Part shown: piece by piece, positions 25,637-34,037 of the stretch | Layout of the letters: each line of letters starts with the position of its first letter | Position numbering within the stretch: the stretch's first letter is position 1 | NCBI GenBank assembly: GCA_964626265.1 | Contig: CAZVCG010000012.1 | Span: 1-52,093, forward strand | DNA from: CAZVCG01 sp964626265 | GTDB taxonomy: Bacteria > Pseudomonadota > Alphaproteobacteria > UBA9219 | Reading direction: 5' to 3' | Length of the DNA stretch: 52,093 nt | The notes under the pieces: model-generated | What the model saw: the letters and a program-made list of their open reading frames with translations, nothing else | Told to the model about the DNA's origin: nothing | Databases searched by the model: none | Made by a program: the position numbers and the translations under genes

Positions 25637-25729
25637 GGAGGGGTGGCCGAGTGGTTGAAGGCGATCGCCTGGAAAGCGGTTATACGGTGTTGAGCCGTAT
25701 CGTGAGTTCGAATCTCATCCCCTCCGCCA
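25637..25729 (+). tRNA. tRNA-Ser (GGA)
   Basis: The 93-nt gene has a 7-bp acceptor stem GGAGGGG/CCCCTCC, encoded 3' CCA, a D-loop TGGCCGAGTGG, an anticodon loop with CTGGAAA (anticodon GGA), a long variable arm (TACGG...CCGTA) and a T-arm GAGTTCGAATCTC. All are typical of class II tRNA-Ser. Confidence 0.97.
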
Positions 25730-25816
25730 TTTAGTCTTAGGCCCAGAGAACGGTAAGGTTCGCGGGGCTAGATAGTGGCCAATATTAAAGGGTTATGAGG
25801 ATATGTGACTCTCTGA

Positions 25817-26205
25817 GTTGCGGCCTCTGAGGCCAAACAAGCACCGTCATATCCTAAATTACCCGAAATTCTCCGGTGTCTCCTTCGGCGGTACGGCACG
25901 CGTTCTAAAGAACATCTCAATGAATTAAGTCCCCTTTTCGTAAAGTGTTGCCTAAAATAGGCCATACGAAAGGAACTTCGAAAGGGAAAGCTTTAAAATA
26001 CGTTTTGGGCAAGCGAGATTTCTATTGCGGACAAAAAGCGGTATATATTGGCGATGACGCATTCAACGACAGCTCTCTTCAATTCGTTCGCGAGCGAAAC
26101 GGCGAGTTGATTCACGTCGGCAAAGGGAATCCTGAGGGCTACGCCTGTTTATCCGGGCCAGAGGAAGTCATAGCCTATTTGCGAGAAATCGTTGAAATGG
26201 CCTGA
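25817..26205 (+). pseudogene. Decayed trehalose-6-phosphate phosphatase (otsB) remnant
   Basis: Two reading frames together recall OtsB. Frame 1 (25817-25960) reads EAKQAPSYPKLPEILRCLLR then RYGTRSKEHLNELSP, like the region before and after the VSGR motif with that motif deleted. Frame 2 (25945-26205) reads GKALKYVLGKRD, VYIGDDAFNDSSLQFV, IHVGKGN and PEEVIAYLREI, the C-terminal HAD part with the GDD motif. The N-terminal DxDGT segment is missing and a frameshift separates the two. The open C-terminal frame has only a GTG start. It lies 87 bp after tRNA-Ser. Confidence 0.6.
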
Positions 26206-26285
26206 TTTTCCGCCATTATTCAATAAGATCATGTTTGTAAGGTCGTGATAATTTAGGGTATGATCGCAGCTTTAGGAAGCCCTTC

Positions 26286-27278
26286 ATGAAACGCCTTTTC
26301 ACCCCTTCGGAACGCCCGGACACCGACGACACGTTCGTCCTTTCCGCCGTCGTGCCGTGTTTTAACGAAGCCGAAGGTTTGCGCGAGTTGTGGCGGCGGC
26401 TGTCCGCCGCGTGCCGCGAGACGGTGGGGAAATCCTACGAAATCATCCTCGTCAATGACGGCTCGACGGATTCCACGTGGGCCAAGATGAACCTGCTAGC
26501 CGAAGAAGACAGCCATATCATCGCCGTCAATTTGTCGCGCAACCACGGGCATCAACTGGCGCTCAGCGCAGGGCTATCCATCGCGCGCGGCGATCATGTG
26601 TTCGTTATCGATGCCGATTTGCAAGACCCGCCGGAACTGCTCGGCAAAATGCTCGACCTGATGAACCAGGGCGCGGACGTCGTTTACGGCCAGCGTACGC
26701 ACCGCAACGGCGACACGTGGTTCAAGCGCGTGACGGCCAAGGCCTTTTACAAGCTGCTCGGTAAACTGGGCGAGGTTCCCATTCCGTCCGAAGCCGGAGA
26801 TTTCCGCCTGATGAGCCGCCGCGCGGTCGACATTTTGAACAACATGCCGGAGCGCAGCCGCTACATCCGCGGCATGGTGAGCTGGATCGGGCTTCGGCAA
26901 GTCGCGCTGCCGTATGAACGCCAGCCGCGCTTTGCGGGCAAGACGCATTATCCGTTGGGTAAAATGGTGCGGTTCGCCATCGACGCCGTGACGGGCTTTT
27001 CCATCGTGCCGCTACGTATGGCGTCCTATATGGGCGCGGCCATCGGCATCGCTGGTTTGCTCCTTCTGATTTACGTGCTGTTGGCGTGGATAGCGGGCGA
27101 AACCGTGCAAGGCTGGACATCGCTCATGGTCGTCGTACTCGTGATCGGCGGCGTGCAGCTCATCAGCCTCGGCGTGTTCGGCGAATATCTCGGCCGCATG
27201 TATATCGAATCCAAACACCGCCCGCTCTTCATCATCGACAAGATCGTGAACCATGAAAAACCCGCGCCGAGAGTTTAG
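26286..27278 (+). CDS. Glycosyltransferase family 2, GtrB/DPM-like
   Basis: The 330-residue protein has the GT-A core: VVPCFNEAEGL near residue 23, LVNDGSTDST near 57 and the DXD-type DADLQDPPE near 108. FRLMSRRAVDIL and GKTHYPLGKMVRFAIDAVT are the polyprenyl-phosphate glycosyltransferase signatures. Two membrane helices lie near 240-265 and 277-298. It likely transfers a sugar to undecaprenyl phosphate for envelope glycan modification. AGGAAG precedes the ATG. Its 3' end overlaps that of nadC by 4 bp (convergent). Confidence 0.92.
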   Translation: MKRLFTPSERPDTDDTFVLSAVVPCFNEAEGLRELWRRLSAACRETVGKSYEIILVNDGSTDSTWAKMNLLAEEDSHIIAVNLSRNHGHQLALSAGLSIARGDHVFVIDADLQDPPELLGKMLDLMNQGADVVYGQRTHRNGDTWFKRVTAKAFYKLLGKLGEVPIPSEAGDFRLMSRRAVDILNNMPERSRYIRGMVSWIGLRQVALPYERQPRFAGKTHYPLGKMVRFAIDAVTGFSIVPLRMASYMGAAIGIAGLLLLIYVLLAWIAGETVQGWTSLMVVVLVIGGVQLISLGVFGEYLGRMYIESKHRPLFIIDKIVNHEKPAPRV

Positions 27279-28129
27279 GCAGCTGAATAATCCAACGCCA
27301 AATCCAACACGGGCGCGCTGTGGGTGATCCAGCCGGATGAAATTACGTCCACGCCCGTAGCGGCGATGGCGCCGATGTTCGCGGGCGTGACGTTGCCCGA
27401 AGCTTCCGTCGTAAACTTGCCGTTCACCATCTTCACCGCTTGCGTGAGCATCGCCGCATCCATGTTGTCCAAAAGCACCGCGTCGATGGACAGGTTTAAC
27501 GCGTCGCGCAACTGGTCGAGCGTATCGACTTCAAGCTCGATTTTCACCAGATGCCCGGCGGCGGCCCGCGACTTTTCAACCGCCGTGCGAATGTTTCCTG
27601 CTGCGGCGATGTGGTTGGCCTTGATCAAGGTCGCATCGTCCAAGCCCATGCGGTGATTGAACCCCCCGCCAGCGCGTACGGCGTATTTCTCCAGCGCGCG
27701 AAGGCCCGGCGTCGTCTTGCGCGTGCACGCTACGCGCGTATTATGCGGCTTTACGGCGTCCACCAATGACCGCGTCGCCGTGGCGATGCCGCTCAAATGT
27801 CCGAGAAAGTTCAGCGCCACCCGTTCGCCGGTCAAAATCGCGCGCATCGGCCCTTCGACGACGGCCAGGGCTTCGCCCGCTTGCACCGTATCGCTGTCGT
27901 TTTTCTTGGCCGTAAACCGCACGCCGCTATCCAACAATTGAAACGCCAGCCGCGCGCATTCCATGCCTGCGATGACGCCCGCTTTCCTCGCGACAATCTG
28001 CGCGCGGCCCTGCTGCGCCGCTGGAATGATCGCGTCGGTCGTGATGTCGCCCGCGCGGCCAAGATCCTCCGCCAGCGCAAGATGCACCAGCGGCTCAAGC
28101 ATATCGTGGGGAAGAGGGGAGAGGGGCAT
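27275..28129 (-). CDS. nadC: Nicotinate-nucleotide pyrophosphorylase (carboxylating)
   Basis: The 284-residue quinolinate phosphoribosyltransferase makes nicotinate mononucleotide. Motifs are EDLGRAGDITTDAI near residue 20, LNFLGHLSGIAT near 103, TRKTTPGLRALEKYAVRAGGG, read as substrate loop, NHRMGLDDATLIKANH and EASGNVTPANI near the C-terminus. It is the last gene of nadA-nadB-nadC, 22 bp after the nadB stop. It seems free of repeat insertions, unlike nadB. Confidence 0.96.
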   Translation of the reverse strand: MPLSPLPHDMLEPLVHLALAEDLGRAGDITTDAIIPAAQQGRAQIVARKAGVIAGMECARLAFQLLDSGVRFTAKKNDSDTVQAGEALAVVEGPMRAILTGERVALNFLGHLSGIATATRSLVDAVKPHNTRVACTRKTTPGLRALEKYAVRAGGGFNHRMGLDDATLIKANHIAAAGNIRTAVEKSRAAAGHLVKIELEVDTLDQLRDALNLSIDAVLLDNMDAAMLTQAVKMVNGKFTTEASGNVTPANIGAIAATGVDVISSGWITHSAPVLDLALDYSAA

Positions 28130-28150
28130 GGTTGCGCCTATTGCCTGATT

Positions 28151-28291
28151 GTCATCCCCGCGAAAGCGGGGATCCAGTGGGAGAGTCCGTAGTCACAAGC
28201 GGATATTTATATGTGCCGTCCGTCCCGATTGCCAGATACACTGGATTTCGGCTGGAGCCTGCCCCGTGCAGCGACACGGGGCCGGAATGAC
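28151..28291. repeat. 141-bp palindromic element at the 3' end of nadB
   Basis: The element starts GTCATCCCCGCGAAAGCGGG and ends GGGGCCGGAATGAC, with inverted ends and a central CCCCGTG/CACGGGG hairpin. It covers the last ~47 codons of nadB, whose TGA stop is the complement of the element's first bases (GTCATC). The second half is shared with 11461-11514. Confidence 0.85.
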
Positions 28292-29807
28292 GTAAAAGGT
28301 TGGCGTCTTGGGCCGGAAAATCCGTGCGGCAATGCGCGCCGCGGCTTTCTTCGCGGTGAAGCGCGGCAGTCGCGATCATCAAACCCACAAGAGCCATGCC
28401 CGAATGCGCCGCGAGCGGCGTGAGCGCGTCTATTGCTTGCTCCAAGCCTTCTTTGTCCCTCAACACGCCGACGTGTTTTTCCATGATGGCGCGGATGGTT
28501 CCGGCCGTGTCATCCCCGCGAAAGCGGGGATCCGGTTGCGAGCGTCCGCGAGCAGTTAAAGTAGCTAACGGCGTCTCATAGCTATGGCCGTTCTTTGATT
28601 CATATGGCGCGTTGACACGCGCCGCTGGATTCCCGCTTTCGCGGGAATGACAATTTTCAATCCCCTTTGCCACCTTCAACCCGAACACCACCGCTTCCAG
28701 CAAGGAGTTGCTCGCGAGGCGGTTCGCGCCGTGCAATCCCGTTGCCGCGACTTCGCCGCACGCCCATAGGCCGTTCAAGTTTGTGCGCCCATCGGCATCC
28801 GTCGCCACGCCGCCCATGTGGTAATGCGCCGTGGGCCGCACGGGGATCGGCTGTCGCGTCGGGTCAAGCCCAGCGCCAAGGCACAACCTGTAAATCGTCG
28901 GAAAGCGTTGCGCGAAATCGGGGATCATCCGCGCATCCAAAAACACGCGCCGCCCCTGCTGTAATTGCGCCCAGATTGCGCGCGCCACGATGTCGCGCGG
29001 CGCAAGCTCGTCGTGTTCCGAGCCGTTCATGAACCGCTCGCCGCGATCGTTGATCAATACCGCGCCTTCGCCGCGCAGGGATTCGCTTGCCAGCGGCATC
29101 GGGTCGAGGCCAACGTCGATGCCTGTCGGATGAAACTGCACAAACTCCAGATCGCGCAACGCTGCGCCAGCACGTGCCGCCAGCAAAATACCTTGTCCCC
29201 ATGAGCCATGTGGATTGGTTGTATGTGGCCACAATGCGCCCACGCCGCCCGTCGCCAAAACGATGTTGTCCGTCGCTATATGTTCTGTCTTGCCGTTGCC
29301 CACATACGTCACGCCTGTCACGCTGTTAGCATTGGTGGTGATCGCCGTCGCGTTGGCATCGTCGATCACCGTGATCGAAGGCGTTTTCAAAGCGCGCGCG
29401 GCTAAGGCTTTCGTCACCGCCGCGCCCGTACCGTCGCCATCGGCATGGACGACGCGGCGACGACCGTGGCCGCCTTCCAGACAAACGTCAATCTCGCCAG
29501 CGCGGTTTTTGTCGAACGCGACGCCCCAATCCATCAATTGTTGAATGGCCGCAGGCGCGGCTTGCGTCACCATGCGCACGATGGCGGGGTCGCACAATCC
29601 CGCGCCTGCCGCTATCGTATCCTGCGCATGAAGTTCCGGCGTGTCGTCCGGCCCCATCGCGGCGGCGATGCCGCCTTGAGCCAAAATGCTGCTGCTTTCC
29701 TGCCCGATCGTCTTACGCGTGAGCACGATAACGGGCTGCGGCGCCATCGCGAGCGCAACCGTCAATCCGGCGATACCGGAACCTATGATGACGGGGGGCT
29801 GGCTCAT
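28152..29807 (-). CDS. nadB: L-aspartate oxidase with two repeat-derived peptide segments
   Basis: The 551-residue flavoprotein oxidises aspartate to iminoaspartate. It has FAD motif GSGIAGLTVALAM, SSSILAQGGIAAAMG, GRRRVVHADGDGTGAAVT and HYHMGGVATDADGRTNLNGL, all intact. Residues ~386-433 (CHSRESGNPAARV ... DPRFRGDDT) are translated from the palindromic element at 28509-28651. The final ~47 residues after the conserved SRGAHCRTDFPAQDAN come from another element, which gives the stop. The core should remain active because the first insertion lies between the flavin domain and the C-terminal helical domain. The start overlaps the nadA stop (ATGA). Confidence 0.94.
   Translation of the reverse strand: MSQPPVIIGSGIAGLTVALAMAPQPVIVLTRKTIGQESSSILAQGGIAAAMGPDDTPELHAQDTIAAGAGLCDPAIVRMVTQAAPAAIQQLMDWGVAFDKNRAGEIDVCLEGGHGRRRVVHADGDGTGAAVTKALAARALKTPSITVIDDANATAITTNANSVTGVTYVGNGKTEHIATDNIVLATGGVGALWPHTTNPHGSWGQGILLAARAGAALRDLEFVQFHPTGIDVGLDPMPLASESLRGEGAVLINDRGERFMNGSEHDELAPRDIVARAIWAQLQQGRRVFLDARMIPDFAQRFPTIYRLCLGAGLDPTRQPIPVRPTAHYHMGGVATDADGRTNLNGLWACGEVAATGLHGANRLASNSLLEAVVFGLKVAKGIENCHSRESGNPAARVNAPYESKNGHSYETPLATLTARGRSQPDPRFRGDDTAGTIRAIMEKHVGVLRDKEGLEQAIDALTPLAAHSGMALVGLMIATAALHREESRGAHCRTDFPAQDANLLRHSGPVSLHGAGSSRNPVYLAIGTDGTYKYPLVTTDSPTGSPLSRG
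28509..28651. repeat. 143-bp palindromic element inside nadB
   Basis: The element starts GTCATCCCCGCGAAAGCGGG and ends TTTCGCGGGAATGAC. It lies fully within the nadB reading frame, which stays open through it. The ends match copies 1 and 2, but the middle is different (TAGCTAACGGCGTCTCATAG). Confidence 0.88.
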
Positions 29808-30799
29808 TTCACCCCGATCATCCGCTCGACGGATTTCCGCGCGTCGGCGGCGATAGCTTCGGGGATCGTGATTTCATGCGTCATCGTTTCCAGCGACGCG
29901 CGAATCTTTTTCAGCGTGATGAGCTTCATATGCGGGCACATCTGGCAAGGGCGCACGAAATCGATTTCCGGATGCTGCGCGGCGATGTTGTCGCTCATTG
30001 AGCATTCGGTCATCAGCAAAGCCTTGGAAGGACGCTTAGCTTCGATCCAGTCGATCATCTGCGCGGTCGATCCGGCGTAATCGGCCACCTTGATCACGTC
30101 CGGCGGGCATTCCGGATGCGCCAGAACCGTCAGCCCCTTGTGCTGGTCGCGATACGCCTTGATTTCATCCGCCGAAAAACGTTCGTGCACTTCGCAACGC
30201 CCGCGCCACGGAATGATCTTCACGTTCGTCTGCGCAGCGACGTTGAGCGCGAGATATTCGTCGGGGATCATGATGACTTCCGGCACGCCGAGCGACTCCA
30301 CGATCTTCTTCGCGTTGCCGGAGGTGCAGCAAATGTCGGAAACCGCCTTCACGGCGGCGGAGGTGTTCACATACGTCACCACAGGAACTCCCGGATGTTT
30401 TTTCTTGAGCGCGATCACGTCCTCCGGCGTGACGGAATCCGCCAGCGAACATCCGGCCTTCGGGTCAGGCGTCAACACGGTGCGTGACGGGTTGATGAGC
30501 TTCGCCGTCTCGGCCATGAAATGCACGCCCGCGACGACGATCACGTCGGCTTGCGTTTTCGCGGCTTCGCGGGCGAGGGCGAGCGAGTCCCCCATAATGT
30601 CGGCGACGCCGTGAAAGATTTCCGGCGTCATATAATTGTGGGCGAGAATGATCGCGTTGCGCTCTTTCTTCAGGCGCTGAATATCCAGAACGTCGGCGGC
30701 GAACGTCGCCCACTCTTCGGGGGGGACGACGTTCCTCACCTTCGCGTAGATTTCCGCCGTGGCCTCAAGAGCCTTGTTAACGGAACTGAAAGCGTCCAT
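29804..30799 (-). CDS. nadA: Quinolinate synthase
   Basis: The 331-residue iron-sulfur enzyme condenses iminoaspartate with dihydroxyacetone phosphate. Seen motifs are IILAHNYMTPEIFHGVADIMGDS, split by a few residues, DPKAGCSLAD, TSAAVKAVSDICCTSGNA, LAHPECPPDVI and CQMCPHMKLITL. The Cys in the first, third and last of these are the expected cluster ligands. It is the first gene of nadABC. Its ribosome-binding site lies in a hairpin (30805-30821), and its promoter is overlapped by a putative NadQ operator. Confidence 0.97.
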   Translation of the reverse strand: MDAFSSVNKALEATAEIYAKVRNVVPPEEWATFAADVLDIQRLKKERNAIILAHNYMTPEIFHGVADIMGDSLALAREAAKTQADVIVVAGVHFMAETAKLINPSRTVLTPDPKAGCSLADSVTPEDVIALKKKHPGVPVVTYVNTSAAVKAVSDICCTSGNAKKIVESLGVPEVIMIPDEYLALNVAAQTNVKIIPWRGRCEVHERFSADEIKAYRDQHKGLTVLAHPECPPDVIKVADYAGSTAQMIDWIEAKRPSKALLMTECSMSDNIAAQHPEIDFVRPCQMCPHMKLITLKKIRASLETMTHEITIPEAIAADARKSVERMIGVK

Positions 30800-30804
30800 A
30801 AATT

Positions 30805-30821
30805 ATGCTCCTTTTGAGCAT
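30805..30821 (-). promoter_or_regulatory. Hairpin containing the nadA ribosome-binding site
   Basis: On the reverse strand ATGCTC and GAGCAT flank a five-base loop. The Shine-Dalgarno AAGGAG straddles loop and stem, 9 bases before the nadA ATG. Folding would hide part of it. The same TGAGCAT half-site occurs in the promoter, so the palindrome may instead, or also, be an operator. Confidence 0.5.
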
Positions 30822-30875
30822 TAATAGGCCATAAAAAATATGCCGAGGTCCCGCGCGAGTCCTGAGCACAGCTTT

Positions 30876-30905
30876 TATATAGTCACAGTGAGCATAATGT
30901 GTCAA
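30876..30905 (-). promoter_or_regulatory. nadABC promoter with putative NadQ operator
   Basis: On the reverse strand TTGACA (30900-30905) and TATATA (30876-30881) are separated by 18 bp. The spacer holds TGAGCATAATG (30889-30899, plus strand) next to TCACAGTGA. TGAGCA recurs at 30863 and 30815. A repressor bound here would block the promoter, fitting the divergent nadQ gene. Confidence 0.65.
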
Positions 30906-30940
30906 ACTTGTAACCAAAAAGTTAAGAAAGTTAAGGCGTT

Positions 30941-32023
30941 ATGAACATCAAAACCCCCGAAAACGTCGGAATCGAACTCAGCGCCGTCATCGTGGCGGTT
31001 ACGCGCAACGAGCCTCAGGTTATGTTGTTGCCGTCCCGCGCCTTGCCTTCGGGGCCTTTCAGCACCCATCACCGCACGCTGGAGCAGGGGCTTCGCGCAT
31101 GGGTCGATGCCCACATCGGCCTCAAGCTCGGCTACGTCGAACAGCTTTACACGTTTGCCGACAAGGACCGCACTGCCGACAACATGCGCGCCGTATCCAT
31201 CGGTTATTTGGCTTTGGCGCGCGCGCCTACGGTGAAAAACGGCGATCAGGAAAAAGAAACTCTAAAAATATTTCCTTGGTACGATTTTTTTCCGTGGGAA
31301 GACCGCCGCAAAGGCGTGCCGGCCGTAACGGATCACATCTTAAAAGCTTTGACGCAATGGAAAGCCGCTGCACCGGATGCCGCCACCCGCAAAGCGCGCG
31401 ATAACCGCATCGCCATCAACTTTCCCAAAGACCCCCGCGCTTGGAACGAAGAACTCGTTTTGCAGCGTTACGAACTTCTATGGGAAGCGGGATTGATCGA
31501 GGAGGCGCAAAGGCATTTTTTGAGCGAGAAAAGCGTTGCAGGTAAGCACGGTAAAACTCCCTCCCCCTTGCGGGGAGGGTTGGGGAGGGGGGCAAACGAC
31601 TGGGCAGAGAATATGGCTTTATATCCAAAAAACTCTGCCAAGCGGATGGCCCCCACCCCTAACCCCTCCCGCGAGGGGAGGGGGATTTTCATCCCCGGCC
31701 TGTCCATGCCGCACGATCATCGCCGCATTCTTGCGACGGGCATCGCACGGTTGCGCGCCAAGATCAAATACCGTCCCGTCGTGTTCGAACTGATGGCCGA
31801 ACGCTTCACGCTTCTACAATTGCAGAATACCGTCGAAGCGCTGGCGGGCTTGCGTTTGCACAAGCAAAACTTCCGCCGCCTTGTGCAAGGGCAGGGGCTT
31901 GTCGAGGAAACCAGCGGAACGACAAGCGACACGCGCGGCCGTCCGGCGAAACTCTTCGCCTTCCGCCATGATGTCTTGCGCGAACGCGCCGCCGCAGGGA
32001 CTAAGCTGCCGCGTAGTGGTTAG
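30941..32023 (+). CDS. nadQ: NadQ/NrtR-like NAD biosynthesis regulator with repeat insertion
   Basis: The 360-residue protein has an N-terminal Nudix-like domain (VGIELSAVIVAVTRNEPQVM) in which the catalytic Nudix box is degenerate, as expected for a regulator. A winged-helix part near the C-terminus contains FELMAERFTLLQLQNTVEAL and LHKQNFRRLVQ, with SDTRGRPAKLFAFR. It is divergent from nadABC and probably represses it in response to NAD status. Residues ~205-249 (KTPSPLRGGLGRG ... APTPNPSREGRG) are translated from a palindromic element, between the two domains. Without it the size would be about 316 residues. Confidence 0.85.
   Translation: MNIKTPENVGIELSAVIVAVTRNEPQVMLLPSRALPSGPFSTHHRTLEQGLRAWVDAHIGLKLGYVEQLYTFADKDRTADNMRAVSIGYLALARAPTVKNGDQEKETLKIFPWYDFFPWEDRRKGVPAVTDHILKALTQWKAAAPDAATRKARDNRIAINFPKDPRAWNEELVLQRYELLWEAGLIEEAQRHFLSEKSVAGKHGKTPSPLRGGLGRGANDWAENMALYPKNSAKRMAPTPNPSREGRGIFIPGLSMPHDHRRILATGIARLRAKIKYRPVVFELMAERFTLLQLQNTVEALAGLRLHKQNFRRLVQGQGLVEETSGTTSDTRGRPAKLFAFRHDVLRERAAAGTKLPRSG
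31555..31686. repeat. 132-bp palindromic element inside nadQ
   Basis: The element has CCCTCCCCCTTGCGGGGAGG near its start and CCCCTCCCGCGAGGGGAGGG at its end. It is an exact multiple of three and keeps the nadQ frame open. It belongs to the type at 10568-10700. Confidence 0.85.
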
Positions 32024-32177
32024 CTTTAAACTGGAATTTGCTTAAATAAATCGCCTTTCGCTTCATATTTATTAAGGAAAAGTTACGCCTCTCGTCACAT
32101 ATTCCCCTTAACCATTTCGAAAGCGGGCCTGACTATACTTCGCGAGCCGCGCTCACGAATTAAGCCACGATATTCTC

Positions 32178-33857
32178 ATGATTAAACGCCTCACTATCGC
32201 CAACTTCGTCATCATCGACAAGCTTACGGTCGAGTTCGGCGAAGGCCTGACCGTCGTTACGGGCGAAACCGGCGCCGGCAAATCGATCCTGCTCGATGCG
32301 ATGGGGTTAATACTCGGCGACGAGCCCGATCGCGAGGCCATCCGGCAAGGCACCGATGAATCTTCGTTCGAAGCCGTATTCTGGCCGCCTCAGGGCCATC
32401 CGGTATGGGAGTTTTTGGCGAAACATGAAGGGCTGCAATCAAACACCACCGACATTCAGATCCGCCGCGTCTTCGATCGCAATCAAAAAGACGAAATCGT
32501 CGTGAACGGGGTCATGGTCGCGTTGCCATTCTTGAAAGAGCTTGGCGTATACCTTGTCGAAATCCACGGCCAGTTCGCTAACCAGAATTTCCTCTCGCCG
32601 GAATCCCAGCTTAATTTGCTGGACGCTTTCGGCAACTATCCGCCGGGCATTCTGGAAAACGTCGCGAAAGCGTGGGACGACATCGGGCGGCTCACCAAGG
32701 AGCTTGAGGACGAACAGAAATTCCTCGCCGTGGCCGAGCGCGAAAAAACAGGCATCCAACGCCTTGTGGCCAAGGTCGAAAAGCTCGGCCTCAAAAAAGG
32801 CCTTGTCGAAGATCTGAAAGCCCAACTCGCCTATCTGTGCAACCGTCGCGACATCCGCGAGCTGTTTCAGACGATCAACGCCCAACTTGTCGCTCAATCC
32901 GGCGCGGAATTGTCGCTCGCGCGTGTCGACAGGCTTCTGGCGGGGCAAAAAGACCCCGTGCTCGACAAAATGAAGGAATGCGTCAAAATCGCGTACGAGA
33001 AAACGCACGAAGCTGCACAGGAAATGCAGGCTCTCGCCCCGAAATACCTCGATATCGACACCAGCAAAATACAAACGCTGGAAAAACAGCTTGGCGACAT
33101 CAAGGCCATCTCCGACGAATGCAAAATCGTGCCCGAAAAAATGTTCGATCATTACGAGATGCTGTCGAAACGCCTGGCGCGCATCATCGCCGCGCCCACG
33201 AAAATCCGCGAGCTTAACGACCAGCTCATCAAAGCGCGCGAGTTCTACCGCCATCATGCTCACATTTTGACCGAAGAACGCGAAAAGGCTGCGGAACGCC
33301 TCAGCGACGCCATCACCTCGGAAATGGCGCCGCTGAAACTGCTCAGCGCGCAAGCCAAGATCGAAGTGACGGAGGACACGAACAAGCCGACCGCGCGCGG
33401 CATCAACGAGATCATCTTCACGGCGCGCATGAACCCCGGCATGCCGTTCAGCCCCATCGCCGAAACGGCGTCGGGCGGCGAATTGGCGCGTTTGATATTG
33501 GCGATCAAGATGATCCTACAGCAAGTTCAATCCGTCTCCACGCTGGTCTTCGACGAAATCGACACCGGCATCGGCGGCGCGGCTGCGGCTGCGGTTGGCG
33601 GGCGCATAGCCAAGCTGGCCGCGTCCACGCAAATCCTCGTCATTACGCACAGCCCGCAAGTCGCTTCGCGCGGCAAGCAGCATTTTCACGTCAGCAAGCG
33701 AATTGACGGAAATTCGACGCGCACGTTCGTTGACCTGTTGTCCTACGAAAAACGCGTCGAGGAAGTTTCGCGTATGTTGGCGGGCGAAGTCCCGACCGAC
33801 CAATCGATGGCGGCGGCCAAGACCTTACTTGAGGAAGCCTTCAAGGCTGGCGGCTAA
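32178..33857 (+). CDS. recN: DNA repair protein RecN
   Basis: The 559-residue SMC-like ATPase acts in double-strand break repair. Walker A is VTGETGAGKSILLDAMGLIL near residues 30-49. A coiled-coil middle region follows (residues ~160-350). The ABC signature ETASGGELARLILAIK is near 430 and Walker B STLVFDEIDTGIGG near 452, with ILVITHSPQVASRG. The length is normal. It is a monocistronic gene following nadQ by 154 bp. Confidence 0.97.
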   Translation: MIKRLTIANFVIIDKLTVEFGEGLTVVTGETGAGKSILLDAMGLILGDEPDREAIRQGTDESSFEAVFWPPQGHPVWEFLAKHEGLQSNTTDIQIRRVFDRNQKDEIVVNGVMVALPFLKELGVYLVEIHGQFANQNFLSPESQLNLLDAFGNYPPGILENVAKAWDDIGRLTKELEDEQKFLAVAEREKTGIQRLVAKVEKLGLKKGLVEDLKAQLAYLCNRRDIRELFQTINAQLVAQSGAELSLARVDRLLAGQKDPVLDKMKECVKIAYEKTHEAAQEMQALAPKYLDIDTSKIQTLEKQLGDIKAISDECKIVPEKMFDHYEMLSKRLARIIAAPTKIRELNDQLIKAREFYRHHAHILTEEREKAAERLSDAITSEMAPLKLLSAQAKIEVTEDTNKPTARGINEIIFTARMNPGMPFSPIAETASGGELARLILAIKMILQQVQSVSTLVFDEIDTGIGGAAAAAVGGRIAKLAASTQILVITHSPQVASRGKQHFHVSKRIDGNSTRTFVDLLSYEKRVEEVSRMLAGEVPTDQSMAAAKTLLEEAFKAGG

Positions 33858-34037
33858 TACTTAAGTTTTACCAACTATTTGATATATTTATACATATTGA
33901 ACGTGAAAGTAATTCGCGTTATTCTTTCATGGAAAAACCCTACCCTGATGGCTATAGTTGTCGCGCTCGCTAAAATATTGCTATTTCGTCGTTTTAATAG
34001 ATTTTTTGGCGTCGGGGACATTTTGAAGGAATGAATA

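Noticed and set aside
28964..29204. Antisense frames within nadB
   Set aside because: They are shadows of the NadB frame with no start signals.
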